Of a stretch of DNA of 64,000 nt, positions 54,459-64,000 are shown piece by piece (the stretch's first letter is position 1; each line of letters starts with the position of its first letter). The stretch comes from Spongilla lacustris (taxonomy: Eukaryota > Porifera > Demospongiae > Spongillida > Spongillidae), in contig OX442427.1 in the NCBI GenBank assembly GCA_949361645.1, forward strand, positions 6,817,879-6,881,878, in the 5' to 3' direction. The translations under genes were made by a program, and so were the position numbers. The notes under the pieces were generated by a model that did no database searches, was not told the DNA's origin, and worked only from the letters and a program-made list of their open reading frames with translations.

Positions 54459-57400
54459 ATGGCTTCGCGGACCCTGAGGCGGAAGGCGCTATTGCTCGCA
54501 GCATGCTGTTGCTTGCTGATAATCCTGCAAATGGCTGTTGTGAACAACTTGAGAACCAACACCAAATATCCATGGGAACATGCTGTAAGTGCTCATCACC
54601 TGCCTCGATACATATATATGTTGTAACACGTATTTTATCGTGACAACACTGGCAACGTTTGTAGTCTCGCGGAAGCCAGACCCAATTATTGAAAATCATT
54701 AATAAGAAGTAAGCTAGGCTAGGCGAGCTTTGCTAGAGCACAATATCTGCTCTTGTACCAGTGCTGTACCCTCCCAATCATTCCACACTCGGCGTGCCTG
54801 AATGCAACAGTATACGTATGGCAGCTGGGTGCAAATCATTGTGGTACTGCTGGTCTGGTAGTACTGGACTGTGTTCAGCATGTATTCGAAATTGGTGGTC
54901 TTGTAGCTCTGGGCTGTTGTGTGTATTGGTTAGTTGGACCATTGGTGGTAATGTACTGGACTGTTCAGCATGTATTGGTGGTCTCCAAACAGATGTTTCA
55001 GTGCACATTGACATGGGGAAGGGTGTGTGTCAAAGGTGGCTTGACATATGTTGAAAGCACTGTTGCATCTTTGGAGTTATGTCAGAAAATCAACATTGGC
55101 TAATGTATTGAATGTATTTAAAATGGGACCTTGATATCATCTTTGTCTTGTGGGTTTGGATAGTTCACTTCACTATACAGTGTGGTGAGAACATAGTACA
55201 ATACAGGGCAACCATACCCCAGGCAATATGTGATACCATATGAGGTACCAACCATACCCTAGGCAATATGAGGTGTACTAACCATACCCTAGGGAATATG
55301 AGGTACCAACCATATGGTTGGTTGCTTTCAAATAGTCCTATGTGTTGCCTTGGAACGAATATGATATAATTGTTGTTCAAATTATCCCTTTACTGTTCAA
55401 AAGGGCATGCAACTTTATTCCAATGTAGTCACTCTAACAAAGATTACTTTAAGTGTGTATTGGGCATTGAACTGATACATACACTCTAGGGGCCAGAATA
55501 ACATGTCATTATGTCCTTTACATTAGAATTATAAGTGTATTGATTTTGTCATATTGACAAGTTAAGTTCAAAGTACACCCTCCGATTGTTTTCCAGGAGA
55601 TACTGTTTATTTTTTTCTAAGAACAAAAATTTATAATTACAGTGTACAAAGATTAGTGAACTTGTGCTTCAAAAATACATTCAAACACCACAATTAAAAA
55701 AAAAAACCGAGATCAAATTGCAGCACTATGTATAATTATCAAACCCATTCTGTGTGTGTGATCAAATATTATACCATATACACGTAGTATCGCATATAAG
55801 GCACCAATATGCTCATATAACACAAGACCTTTTTTGATTTGTGGGTGGGGCCTGTAATTATGAATGCTGCTGCATGTCGTTCTTCAAGATCCACTTGAAG
55901 GAATACCATTTCTTTCCTGAAATGTTGAAACAGATGCACTGAAGCATTAGTGTTCACGAAGATATGCTCATTTCAACACAAGCCTTTTTTTCCCTGGCCC
56001 ACTGGAGCGCTACTATAATGGTCTTTGTACACAAATCTTCATGACTCGTGCAATATTTTATGCACTGATTTTCCACACATGCCCTGAATATGCAGCTTTT
56101 ATACACATTTGAACAACAGAATGGGTGGGGCTATCCAATTGTTATGTAATGCCCACCCTGTTGTAGGATGAGCTCTCCTTGGATTCCAGACTTAACCCTT
56201 CTGATGGTGGCCCCGCCTCCATTGTGAGCAGGCTAATGGACATCACAGCATTCCCCGATCTCCACACACCACCAAAGGCTGCACCATTCACACCTGCCGT
56301 GCCCCATTCGACCACGCCCCCCTCGATGCCCCTCCCTCCAGACCTCCACTGCACACCAGCAGGGAAGGATGCCCTGTCAGCCATTGCCAGGGCCAGGTCC
56401 AAGGACTGCCAAGACTACATCAGAAATGTCTCATGTCTCGCGGAGGCCGGGAGGCTGTATGATCACAGCATCAGTAGCCTGTGCCCCCTGGGCAGGGACC
56501 CGGGGATCACTTTCCAGCACATTCCCTACTCGCTGGGCAAGGGTCCCCTGGCCAGAGTGGTGTTCCTGCTGTCTGTGCACGGGAGAGCCTTCAGACAGCT
56601 GAAGCAACTGTTCAAGGCCATCTACCACAGCGACCATTACTACTTCATTCATATTGATTCGGTATATGTGTTTGTGTATACGTGCGTGTGTGTGTGTGTG
56701 TGGGTGTGTGTGTGTGTGTACTGTATGTGCACATGTGTACCTTTTGGCGTACACATTATCTTCATGAACTTAGCACCAGTATATACATATCTACTTGTGT
56801 TCTTGGGACTGGGGTCAGTGGGTTGCTTAATCAAGCTGTCACTATTCTCCTCCCTCCCACCCTCCCCATTGATCCAATCAGAGGTCAGACTATCTCCATC
56901 GTAAAGTGACCGAGATGGCACGGGGGTTTCCCAATGTTTACCTGCCCACTTGGCGCATGGCAACCATTTGGGGTGGGGCATCACTGCTGCAAATGTTGCT
57001 GAAGTCTTTGGAAGAGCTGGAATATGTGCTCACCAGCTGGAACTGGGACTTCTTTATCAACCTCAGTGAATCCGATTACCCTATCAAGTAAGCTTAATAA
57101 CCAGTAACCTTAATAAGCTTGCAATGTGCTCCCTACACTATAACTTTGCCCTCCCTTTATCTTTCCCTCTTGCTCTCCGTTCCCTCCCTTCCCTCCCCAC
57201 TATCTCTTCCTCTCCCTCCCCCTCCCTCCCTCTCCCTTATCTCCCCTCCCCCTCCCCCTCCCTCCCTCTCCCTTATCTCCCCTCCCCTTCCTCCCCTCCC
57301 ACCACTATACTTCAGGAGCAATGATGAGCTGGTGACCTTCCTACGAGTACACAGAAAGAACAACTTTGTGAGGACCCATGGAGGTGACCTCGAGAGGTAG

Positions 57401-60400
57401 GGTGTGTGGCCTGGAGAGGTACCCTTTTGGGGTGTGGCCTGGAGAGGTACCCTTTTGGGGTGTGGCTTGGAGAGGTACCCTTTTGGGGTGTGGCCAGATG
57501 ATGTGCTTTGGTGCATTTTTAGGGGTGGTGCATGTCAGAGACCTCACACTGCAATACATCACACGTACACACAGATTCATTCACAAACAAGGACTAGATC
57601 GAACATTTGTGGAGTGTGATGAACACATGTGGAGGATTGGTGAACGGACCCTCCCCTCTACCATTAGGTCTGTTCTGGTCCCCTTCCCTCTACCATTAGG
57701 TCTGTTCTGGTCCCCTTCCCTATACCATTAGGTCTGTTCTGGTCCCCTTCCCTCTACCATTAGGTCTGTTCTGGTCCCCATCCCTCTACCATTAGGTCTG
57801 TTCTGGTCCCCTTCCCTCTACCATTAGGTCTGTTCTGGTCCCCTTCCCTCTACCATTAGGTCTGTTCTGGTCCCCATCCCTCTACCATTAGGTCTGTTCT
57901 GGTCCCCATCCCTCTACCATTAGGTCTGTTCTGGTCCCCTTCCCTCTACCATTAGGTCTGTTCTGGTCCCCTTCCCTCTACCATTAGGTCTGCTCTGGTC
58001 CCCATCCCTCTACCATTAGGTCTGTTCTGGTCCCCATCTCTCTACCATTAGGTCTGTTCTGGTCCCCTTCCCTATACTATTAGGTCTGTTCTGGTCCCCT
58101 TCCCTCTACCATTAGGTCTGTTCTGGTCCCCATCCCTCTACCATTAGGTCTGTTCTGGTCCCCTTCCCTCTACCATTAGGTCTGTTCTGGTCCCCTTCCC
58201 TCTACCATTAGGTCTGTTCTGGTCCCCATCCCTCTACCATTAGGTCTGTTCTGGTCCCCTTCCCTCTACCATTAGGTCTGTTCTGGTCCCCATCCCTCTA
58301 CCATTAGGTCTGTTCTGGTCCCCTTCCCTCTACCATTAGGTCTGTTCTGGTCCCCTTCCCTCTACCATTAGGTCTGTTCTGGTCCCCTTCCCTCTACCAT
58401 TAGGTCTGTTCTGGTCCCCTTCCCTCTACCATTAGGTCTGTTCTGGTCCCCTTCCCTCTACCATTAGGTCTGTTCTGGTCCCCATCCCTCTACCATTAGG
58501 TCTGCTCTGGTCCCCTTCCCACTACCATTAGTCTTCTATTCCGTTTGACTGCCTCCCCCCCCCCCCCCCCCCCATCATAAGGTTTGATGGTGGCAGTGAC
58601 TGGATAGCGATCAATAAGAACTACAGCCGTTACCTGGTGACCACTAAGGACCACTTCATCACCACCCTCCTGAGGTTCTACCAGTTCTCCCTCCTGCCTG
58701 CTGAGGTCAGTACACCCTCATCACCTCCTCTGTGGGTTTGGTTTGGGCGCTCAGTTAATCAAACACTTCTATTTTGAAGTTAGTGGTTCCAGTTAAGTGT
58801 GGTGTTTTGTTGGTTCATGCCAGTGAGAACTCAGTTACCATGGGAACCCTGTGCCCACAACAGAATACCTGCAGGACCATTAGGAAATGTCATGATGGTC
58901 TACATTGGTAGTAATTACTGGTACCTTGTACCTCTTGTTATTCCTCATGTGTGTGTGTTAGGGCAGTCTGTATGAAAATGGTACCAACCCTTCAAGAAAG
59001 TATAGTCTAATTGATGTGCGTGTATATATGAGGTGTGCATGTGTGGATGCAACTTTGGATCAAAAAGAAGTCATAAAAGCAGAGAAGGGTTATTGCATGA
59101 CATGAAAGGCTGCTGAGTGGAAAGCCACACCCACTCCCAACATTTTATTTCAAATACTACCTCTGCCTTGAATCGTTGTTTCCTCCTCCCCAGTCTTTCT
59201 TTCACACTGTACTAATAAATGGACCCATGTGCGAGACATACATCAAGACCAACTTGAGGGTCACTAATTGGAACAGGAAGCTTGGATGCCGTTGTCAGTA
59301 CAAGGACGTTGTGGACTGGTGTGGGTGTTCACCCAATGACTATTTGGCCAGTGATATTGATAAGCTGAAGGTATCAAGTGGGGGAGAGGGACATAGCTAG
59401 CCTAGTGGGGAGGAGGGACGAAGCTTGACTAGTGGGGAGGAGGGATAAAGCTTGCCTAGTGGGGAAGTGGGACAAGGCTGGGGAGGAGGGATAAAGCTTG
59501 CTTAGTGGGGAGGAGGAATATACCTTGCCTAGTGGGTTTGTTAATTTAATGGTATTGTTTGTTTGATGTGTGAAGGTTTCCCACAATAAATGGGGAAATT
59601 AACCTCAATCAGTTAACTGATTATTGCTGCCTATCAGCAAAAGAAAGCAAGATGATAAAATATTACATTAATTTATAGTGTTTAATTAATAAATGATCAA
59701 GTCCTCCAAAATCAAGTACAGTGTGAAAATTTAATTGTAGGAATCACTTTTAATAACTGCTGAATTAGATCAATGGTAGCTTGCAGTTAGGTTTTGAATT
59801 GACCTGTGCACTTTTAAATGTTAACCTGAAATGAGTGCTATGCCATCTTGATTCAGTGGCTTGAGTTTATTAAATTTAAAGGACATGTTCAAGCTTTATA
59901 TTATAATTAATTTTTGATAAGGTGTTGATGTTCAATGATGTTGATTAATTTGTTTACATCAGCACATCATTCTACATAGTTTGTAAAATGAAATTTATTA
60001 TTTTCTTTCATTGTGGGACCTCGACCTCCTGTTAACATGAATGCCTTCACGTGCACCTATACACGGCACACACCTGCACACATACATACACATGCATACA
60101 CACACATGCACACTGTACACACATTCACACATACACAATGCACACACTGTACACATGCACAGATATCTGACCACAACTTCTTTGCGAGGAAGTTTGAGGC
60201 TGTGGTCAGTCAGTCTGTCATCAACCTCCTCGACGCCCACCTCTACGGACCATACCCTGAGGCCACGCCTTCCATGGACGCCTACTGGGAGAATGTCTTC
60301 AGTTCTGAGGACCCAATATCTAGGCCTGGGCACTCGCAGTTTAGCATCTATCAGTCGTTCCTGCGTCAGTTCCTGCAGCACATGGTGGTAGACAGAGGGG

Positions 60401-61868
60401 GAGGGGCAGCCTGTCTCTCACATACCTCTGTGAAGGACGTTACCGTGTACATGAAGGGTGACAGGTTTGCTGGCTTTGTGGTGTCCCTGGTGGCCATCAG
60501 AGGCCAGGCTTGGGTGGACCTTGAGGTACTATTCACCCCTGTGGTGCATGCAGTCAAACATCAGGTCAATGGAGGTGTTGCAGCCAGGATACAATCCTTG
60601 GAGGTTAGGGTTAAGGGTACAATCCTTCGAGGTTAGGGTTCAGGTACAATCCTTGTTCAGGATACAATCCTTGGAGGTTAGAGTTCAGGGTACAACCCTT
60701 GGAGGTTAGGGTTCAGGATACAATCCTTGGAGGTTAGGGTTCAGGATACAATCCTTGGAGGTTAGGGTTCAGGGTACAATCCTCAGAGGTTAGGGTCCGG
60801 GTACAATCCTTGAAGGTTAGGGTTCAGGGTACAATCCTTGGAGGTTAGGGTTCAGGGTACAATCCTTGGAGGTTAGGGTTCAGGTTACAATCATTGGAGG
60901 TTAGGTTCAGGGTAGAATCCTTGGAGGTTAGGTTCAGGGTACAATCCTTGGAGGTTAGGTTCAGGGTACAATCCTTGGAGGTTAGGGTTCAGGGTACAAA
61001 CTTTGGAGGTTAAGATTCAGGGTACAATCCTTGGAGGTTTGGTTCCATTTTTATTTTGTAGTTGACAAATGGACAGAACAAATTGACTACTGATATTGTA
61101 AAATTACCCGGTAACTAATGATAATTAACTAATACCCGGTAATGTTGCTGTAAATAGTAATGGTAGTATTAGACACCACCACTGCAGAGTGATATTTTAT
61201 CCCCACACATACATGTGCACCATGAACTTTAGGTGGGCTCCAGATGGGATGCAAAGGAGAGCATCTTCAGAAATTACGGCAACATCTTAGGCGTGTGGGA
61301 TGAACCGGTGATGGCCATGTCGTTGGGAGGGGGAGGGGCCACAGGGGAGGTGCACATGCAGTGGGAGGACCCCACAGGCCAGGCTGTCTTCACACACCAG
61401 ATGAGGATCGATAGCTCCTGGTCTGTTGCCTACCACAAACCGACACTTGAGAGGCCCCTGAGACCTGGGGTGTGGAGGCTTAGGGTGGACCTGATGGACA
61501 GGGCACCCGTCATCGAGACCAAGTTCCTTGTGTTTCCCCTCACCCATGAGAACATGATTCCATTAGCGTCCCCGGCCGCAGTCAATGCAAAGATGGCCAG
61601 CATTGCCGCTGGGCATGAAGGAGGAGTGAGCATGACTGCCTACCAGGAGTGGAAGAGGAGCGTTCTCATGGAGGGAGAGGACCTGTACCGCTGGGCAGAT
61701 GGTTTGTGTGCACGTTTCTGGACCGTCAGCGGTGCCTGCAGCACTGGAACACTGCGTGGGGGGAGGTGCCCTTCGCTGCCGGTCTGCAGCAGCTCCGAAT
61801 GGAGTACCTTGGCCCCAGACCCAAAATCTGACATAGGCCCTGTCCAACCCAATGGAAGGATTAGATGA
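54459..61868 (+). CDS. XYLT: Peptide O-xylosyltransferase, nine exons
   Basis: Transfers xylose from UDP-xylose to serines of proteoglycan core proteins, the first step of heparan and chondroitin sulphate attachment, in the Golgi. Exons: 54459-54584, 56167-56661, 56882-57087, 57316-57396, 57575-57667, 58582-58705, 59194-59370, 60163-60564 and 61233-61868; 2340 nt, 779 residues, all phases matching. Residues 1-9 are basic and 10-28 hydrophobic ([18 protein letters not shown]), a type II signal anchor. A stem and Cys-rich part follow ([20 protein letters not shown]). The GT14 core runs from about 185 to 430: [94 protein letters not shown] and WCGCSPND. The Xylo_C region follows to the end [16 protein letters not shown]. 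Human XYLT2 has 865 residues. Introns 4, 5, 7 and 8 carry tandem repeats. Confidence 0.92.
54585..56166. other. XYLT intron 1
   Basis: No gene seen. At 54845-54990 there are partial repeats of TACTGGACTGT and TTCAGCATGTATT. At 55200-55320 there are four short repeats of ACCATACCCTAGGCAATATG followed by AGGTACCAACC. The rest is AT-rich. Confidence 0.45.
57397..57495. repeat. ~31-bp tandem repeat starting at the XYLT exon 4 donor
   Basis: About three copies of GGTGTGGCCTGGAGAGGTAC plus CCTTTTGG. The GGAGAGGTACC part resembles the true donor (CGAGAG|GTAGGG), so each unit repeats a donor-like site. Confidence 0.85.
57655..58540. repeat. 32-bp minisatellite copying the XYLT exon 5/intron 5 junction
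   Basis: The unit is CTCTACCATTAGGTCTGTTC followed by TGGTCCCC, T/A and TCC. ATTAG occurs first at 57663-57667, where it is the end of exon 5, and last at 58527-58531, exactly 27 periods of 32 bp. The first unit's left half is coding (SerThrIle-Arg) and the right half is the start of intron 5. Variation is mostly C/A at the cccctt/ccccat position. Confidence 0.95.
59371..59560. repeat. ~27-bp G-rich tandem repeat in XYLT intron 7
   Basis: About six imperfect copies of GCCTAGTGGGGAGGAGGGAT followed by AAAGCTT, starting within 30 bases of the exon 7 donor. Confidence 0.8.
60590..61045. repeat. ~28-bp tandem repeat in XYLT intron 8
   Basis: About 15 copies of GGTACAATCCTTGGAGGTTA followed by GGGTTCAG, starting about 25 bases after the exon 8 donor. 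Confidence 0.95.
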
Positions 61869-62398
61869 TGGGAACATGGGACCAATGTGTTGTGTATTTC
61901 AATTTTACATTCACTTCTTTCTTTTGTACGTACATATGACCAAATTTTGTCGATGTGTTCTTATGTGTATGGTGTGTTGACATACTGATTTATCACAAAC
62001 AGAAAGTTAAAATAATAATAATCACCCAAGCATTAAAGGTTGTGATGTATGTAATGCCTTGGTCACAGGAACTTGACCTAAGTCTAGCTGTGAAGCAATA
62101 CCTACTTAGTATGAAAGATTGTAATTTTTTTAGGTTTCAGCACCTTAATTTAAATTTGTTCATCAATACTGCATGGTACCATGTAAAAATCTCACAATCA
62201 ATTAATTATGTTTAATATTCTGATATTTTCCTTCATGCAGATAATAATGCAAAATGGGCAATGTACACCGTCCCATGTGGTAATTGTATATGATGCCACC
62301 ACCCCCTTTTAAACAACAACAATTTGAGAACTTGATTCAATTTCAAAATTATGACTGTTCCTGCAAAGCAAATCTATAACCATTCCCCCAGCAAAGTC
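61869..62398. other. Convergent 3' intergenic region between XYLT and SRP68
   Basis: AT-rich, no coding region. Candidate polyadenylation words lie on both strands (for example AATAATAATAATCA near 62010), but none can be chosen with confidence. Confidence 0.4.
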
Positions 62399-63877
62399 TC
62401 ATTTCTTCCATATAAGGCCCTGCACGAACCCCTTGATGCCCCCAGCCTTCTTCTCCACCCTCTGCTCCAGGGATGGGAACCTCACATGGTTGTGTGCCAC
62501 ATCAAAGAACAGGGGCTTGCAGGGGATGGGCCTGTAGTCCGGGGGTACGGGGGCCAGGGTCACCTTCTGACCTGCAGGCACCACCACAAACTCATCCAGC
62601 TGCTCTGTGAGGGGCTGCACACACACAGGAGGGAGAAATCACAAGGGGGTGTGGTGAGATGGACACTACGCCCACCTTCTTCAACAACGTCAGTGATGCC
62701 ATTTTTTCATCCAAATGTTCAGTTTCTGCAAAAGTGGTAGAAAATGCAATGTAGCTGCAATCACAGATCACATACAATCATGATTGTGGTAGAGTGCACA
62801 CAAGTGAACATGTGCGATGCATCACCTGACCAACACTGGTGTGCATGTGGGATGCATCACCTGACCAACACTGGTGTGCATGTGGGATGCATCACCTGAC
62901 CAACACTGGTGTGCATGTGGGATGCATCACCTGACCAGCATTGGTGCACATATGACACAATCACAGACGTAGAACTCACCCAAGATGGCGCTGACATGCA
63001 CCTCACACCTCTTCCCTCTGATCAGGTCCTGGAGCTTCTGAAGTTCAGCAAGACGTGCCTATGGAGAGACCAGAGCTGAGATGACCCCTGACCACAGCAG
63101 TCCTTGCAATGCCCCCCCCCCCCCCCCCACCATTCCCACCTCTCCCACTGTTTTTCCCTCTTCTGACATTCCACTCTACCTCCATTAGCCCATGCCAACT
63201 TCCTGTCCATTGGTCCCTCCTCCACTACTCCATTGGTACATACCTCCATTGCAGGCTGGCCCCACTACCACCTCCATTGGTACATACCTCCATGGCTGGC
63301 TGGCCCCACTCTCTATAATGTTCTTGAGCTTGTGACACATAACTAAGTGCCCGATCAAACAGTGCAATAGACTCCGCCCACTTCTTAGCAGCTGCGTAAG
63401 ATTCTGACAAGTAGTAACATCGATATGCTTTAAAAGTAAAGGTCTGGGCACCCAGCTCCTTCTGTGCATTAGTGTCCCCCTCAGCCAATGAGATCTCAGC
63501 AAGTTCTACTGCATTCTGGAGGCATGGGGAGGAGGAATGAGGGGAGAGAAGGTGGAGAGGAAAGAGAGGGGATGGAAGGTTGGAGGGGGAGGGGAGGGGG
63601 AGAAAGGAAAGGGGAAGAGGAGGGAACGGTGACTCAACAGCACAACACTTCCTCTTCAGACCACACCCACCTGCAGTAGGTTGTCATAGAGCATTACAAA
63701 CTTCTCTGGCTTGGCAGAGGCAGCCCCGGGGTCCTTTGGGCGCTTCATGGAGTCCAGAAGGAAGAGGTTGCGACTGATGGTGTGTGTGAGCTTGAAGTGA
63801 TTGAGGTAGGCCTCCAGAGAGTGCAAGATGGAGAGCTGAGTGTCTGCCTTCAAGGTGTGCTTCTTCTCAGCTGCAGC
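62399..63877 (-). CDS. SRP68: Signal recognition particle subunit SRP68, 3' part
   Basis: SRP68 binds SRP72 and 7SL RNA in the signal recognition particle, which targets nascent secretory proteins to the ER. Minus-strand exons: 63671-63877, 63288-63515, 62980-63058, 62676-62725 and 62399-62614; together 780 nt, 259 residues and a stop, with matching phases. The gene continues beyond the right edge of the window. Recognisable parts are ALEAYLNHFKLTHTISRNLF-like helices and KFVMLYDNLLQNAVELAEI, then FKAYRCYYLSESYAAAKKWA, the best conserved block (human SRP68 has FKAYRCFFIAQSY here). Next is LAELQKLQDLIRGKRCEVHV. The C-terminal block has PIPCKPLFFDVAHNHVRFPS, matching the human ending in which PIPCKPLFFDLALNHVAFP precedes the SRP72-binding tail. 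A 35-bp repeat lies in the intron between 62725 and 62980. Confidence 0.9.
62816..62945. repeat. 35-bp tandem repeat in an SRP68 intron
   Basis: GATGCATCACCTGACCAACA recurs at 62816, 62851, 62886 and 62921. Confidence 0.95.
63231..63315. repeat. ~50-bp duplication spanning an SRP68 exon 3' border
   Basis: GGTACATACCTCCATTGCAG and GGCTGGCCCCACTACCACC are followed by a second GGTACATACCTCCATGGCTG and GGCTGGCCCCACT. On the minus strand this duplicates the end of the exon 63288-63515 with its donor ATGGAG|GTATGT. Confidence 0.85.
63520..63670. other. GA-rich SRP68 intron
   Basis: Purine-rich low-complexity sequence (GGAGGGGGAGGGGAGG) between two SRP68 exons. Open frames here are composition artefacts. 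Confidence 0.7.
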
Positions 63878-64000
63878 CTGGAAGAGACTCACATGATACC
63901 GAAGGCCACACCCAGGCCACACTCAGGCCATGCCCAGGCTACATCCATGCTACACCACAAGACAGATCAAATGCTTCCAATTTGGTGGTGTGCTAGATAC

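Noticed and set aside
57655..58540. Coding repeat domain in XYLT
   Set aside because: The 32-bp period does not keep frame, and the exon ends at the first ATTAG by phase agreement with the next exon.

Overview
The window is animal genomic DNA: split genes with GT-AG introns, a death-domain signalling gene, a proteoglycan glycosyltransferase and an SRP subunit, in an AT-rich background packed with transposon remnants and tandem repeats. The repeat content (Ginger1, hAT, DIRS, three related reverse transcriptase families, a HIRAN fragment) and the frequent tacatgta words fit a sponge or another early-branching marine invertebrate. I favour a demosponge, but that is inference.

Layout. 1-15.6 kb is a transposon graveyard: a HIRAN fragment (-), a decayed Ginger1 DNA transposon (integrase, GPY/F, Ulp1 protease, PHD-like end), a hAT element with a 5-bp target duplication, a 524-bp MITE with a 10-bp target duplication, a 2.45-kb element flanked by TTAA, and several nested inverted-repeat elements. 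15.6-48.6 kb is one gene (+) encoding an ankyrin-Roc-COR-Death (ROCO/DAPK-like) protein; nine exons join in frame to 836 residues. Its intron 4 (17.5 kb) holds a 10.4-kb satellite of about 28 units of ~375 bp. Its intron 6 (11.8 kb) holds a 6.3-kb element with 423-bp outer inverted repeats that look identical by eye, inside which reverse transcriptase remnants and a captured ABC-transporter fragment lie. 48.9-51.5 kb is an RBM18-like RRM gene (-), four exons, 245 residues. 51.6-54.4 kb is intergenic and filled with reverse transcriptase remnants. 54.5-61.9 kb is a peptide O-xylosyltransferase gene (+), nine exons, 779 residues including its signal anchor. 62.4-64 kb is the 3' half of an SRP68 gene (-).

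Organisation. ROCO and RBM18 converge (325 bp between stops), RBM18 and XYLT diverge, and XYLT and SRP68 converge (about 530 bp between stops). The host genes do not form one pathway: ROCO suggests death-fold signalling, RBM18 RNA binding, XYLT the first step of glycosaminoglycan attachment in the Golgi, and SRP68 co-translational targeting to the ER.

Most unusual: (1) the satellite in ROCO intron 4, whose units are nearly uniform except for one short cassette of three sequence classes, always ending TATAG-NNN-GTAAGT; (2) a 27-period, exactly 32-bp minisatellite that copies the exon 5/intron 5 boundary of XYLT, and other tandem repeats that start at 5' splice sites; (3) a 16-bp motif shared by the upstream regions of the divergent RBM18 and XYLT genes and by dispersed repeats. 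All exon boundaries were placed by eye from splice signals, reading frame and remembered family alignments; no database search was run.
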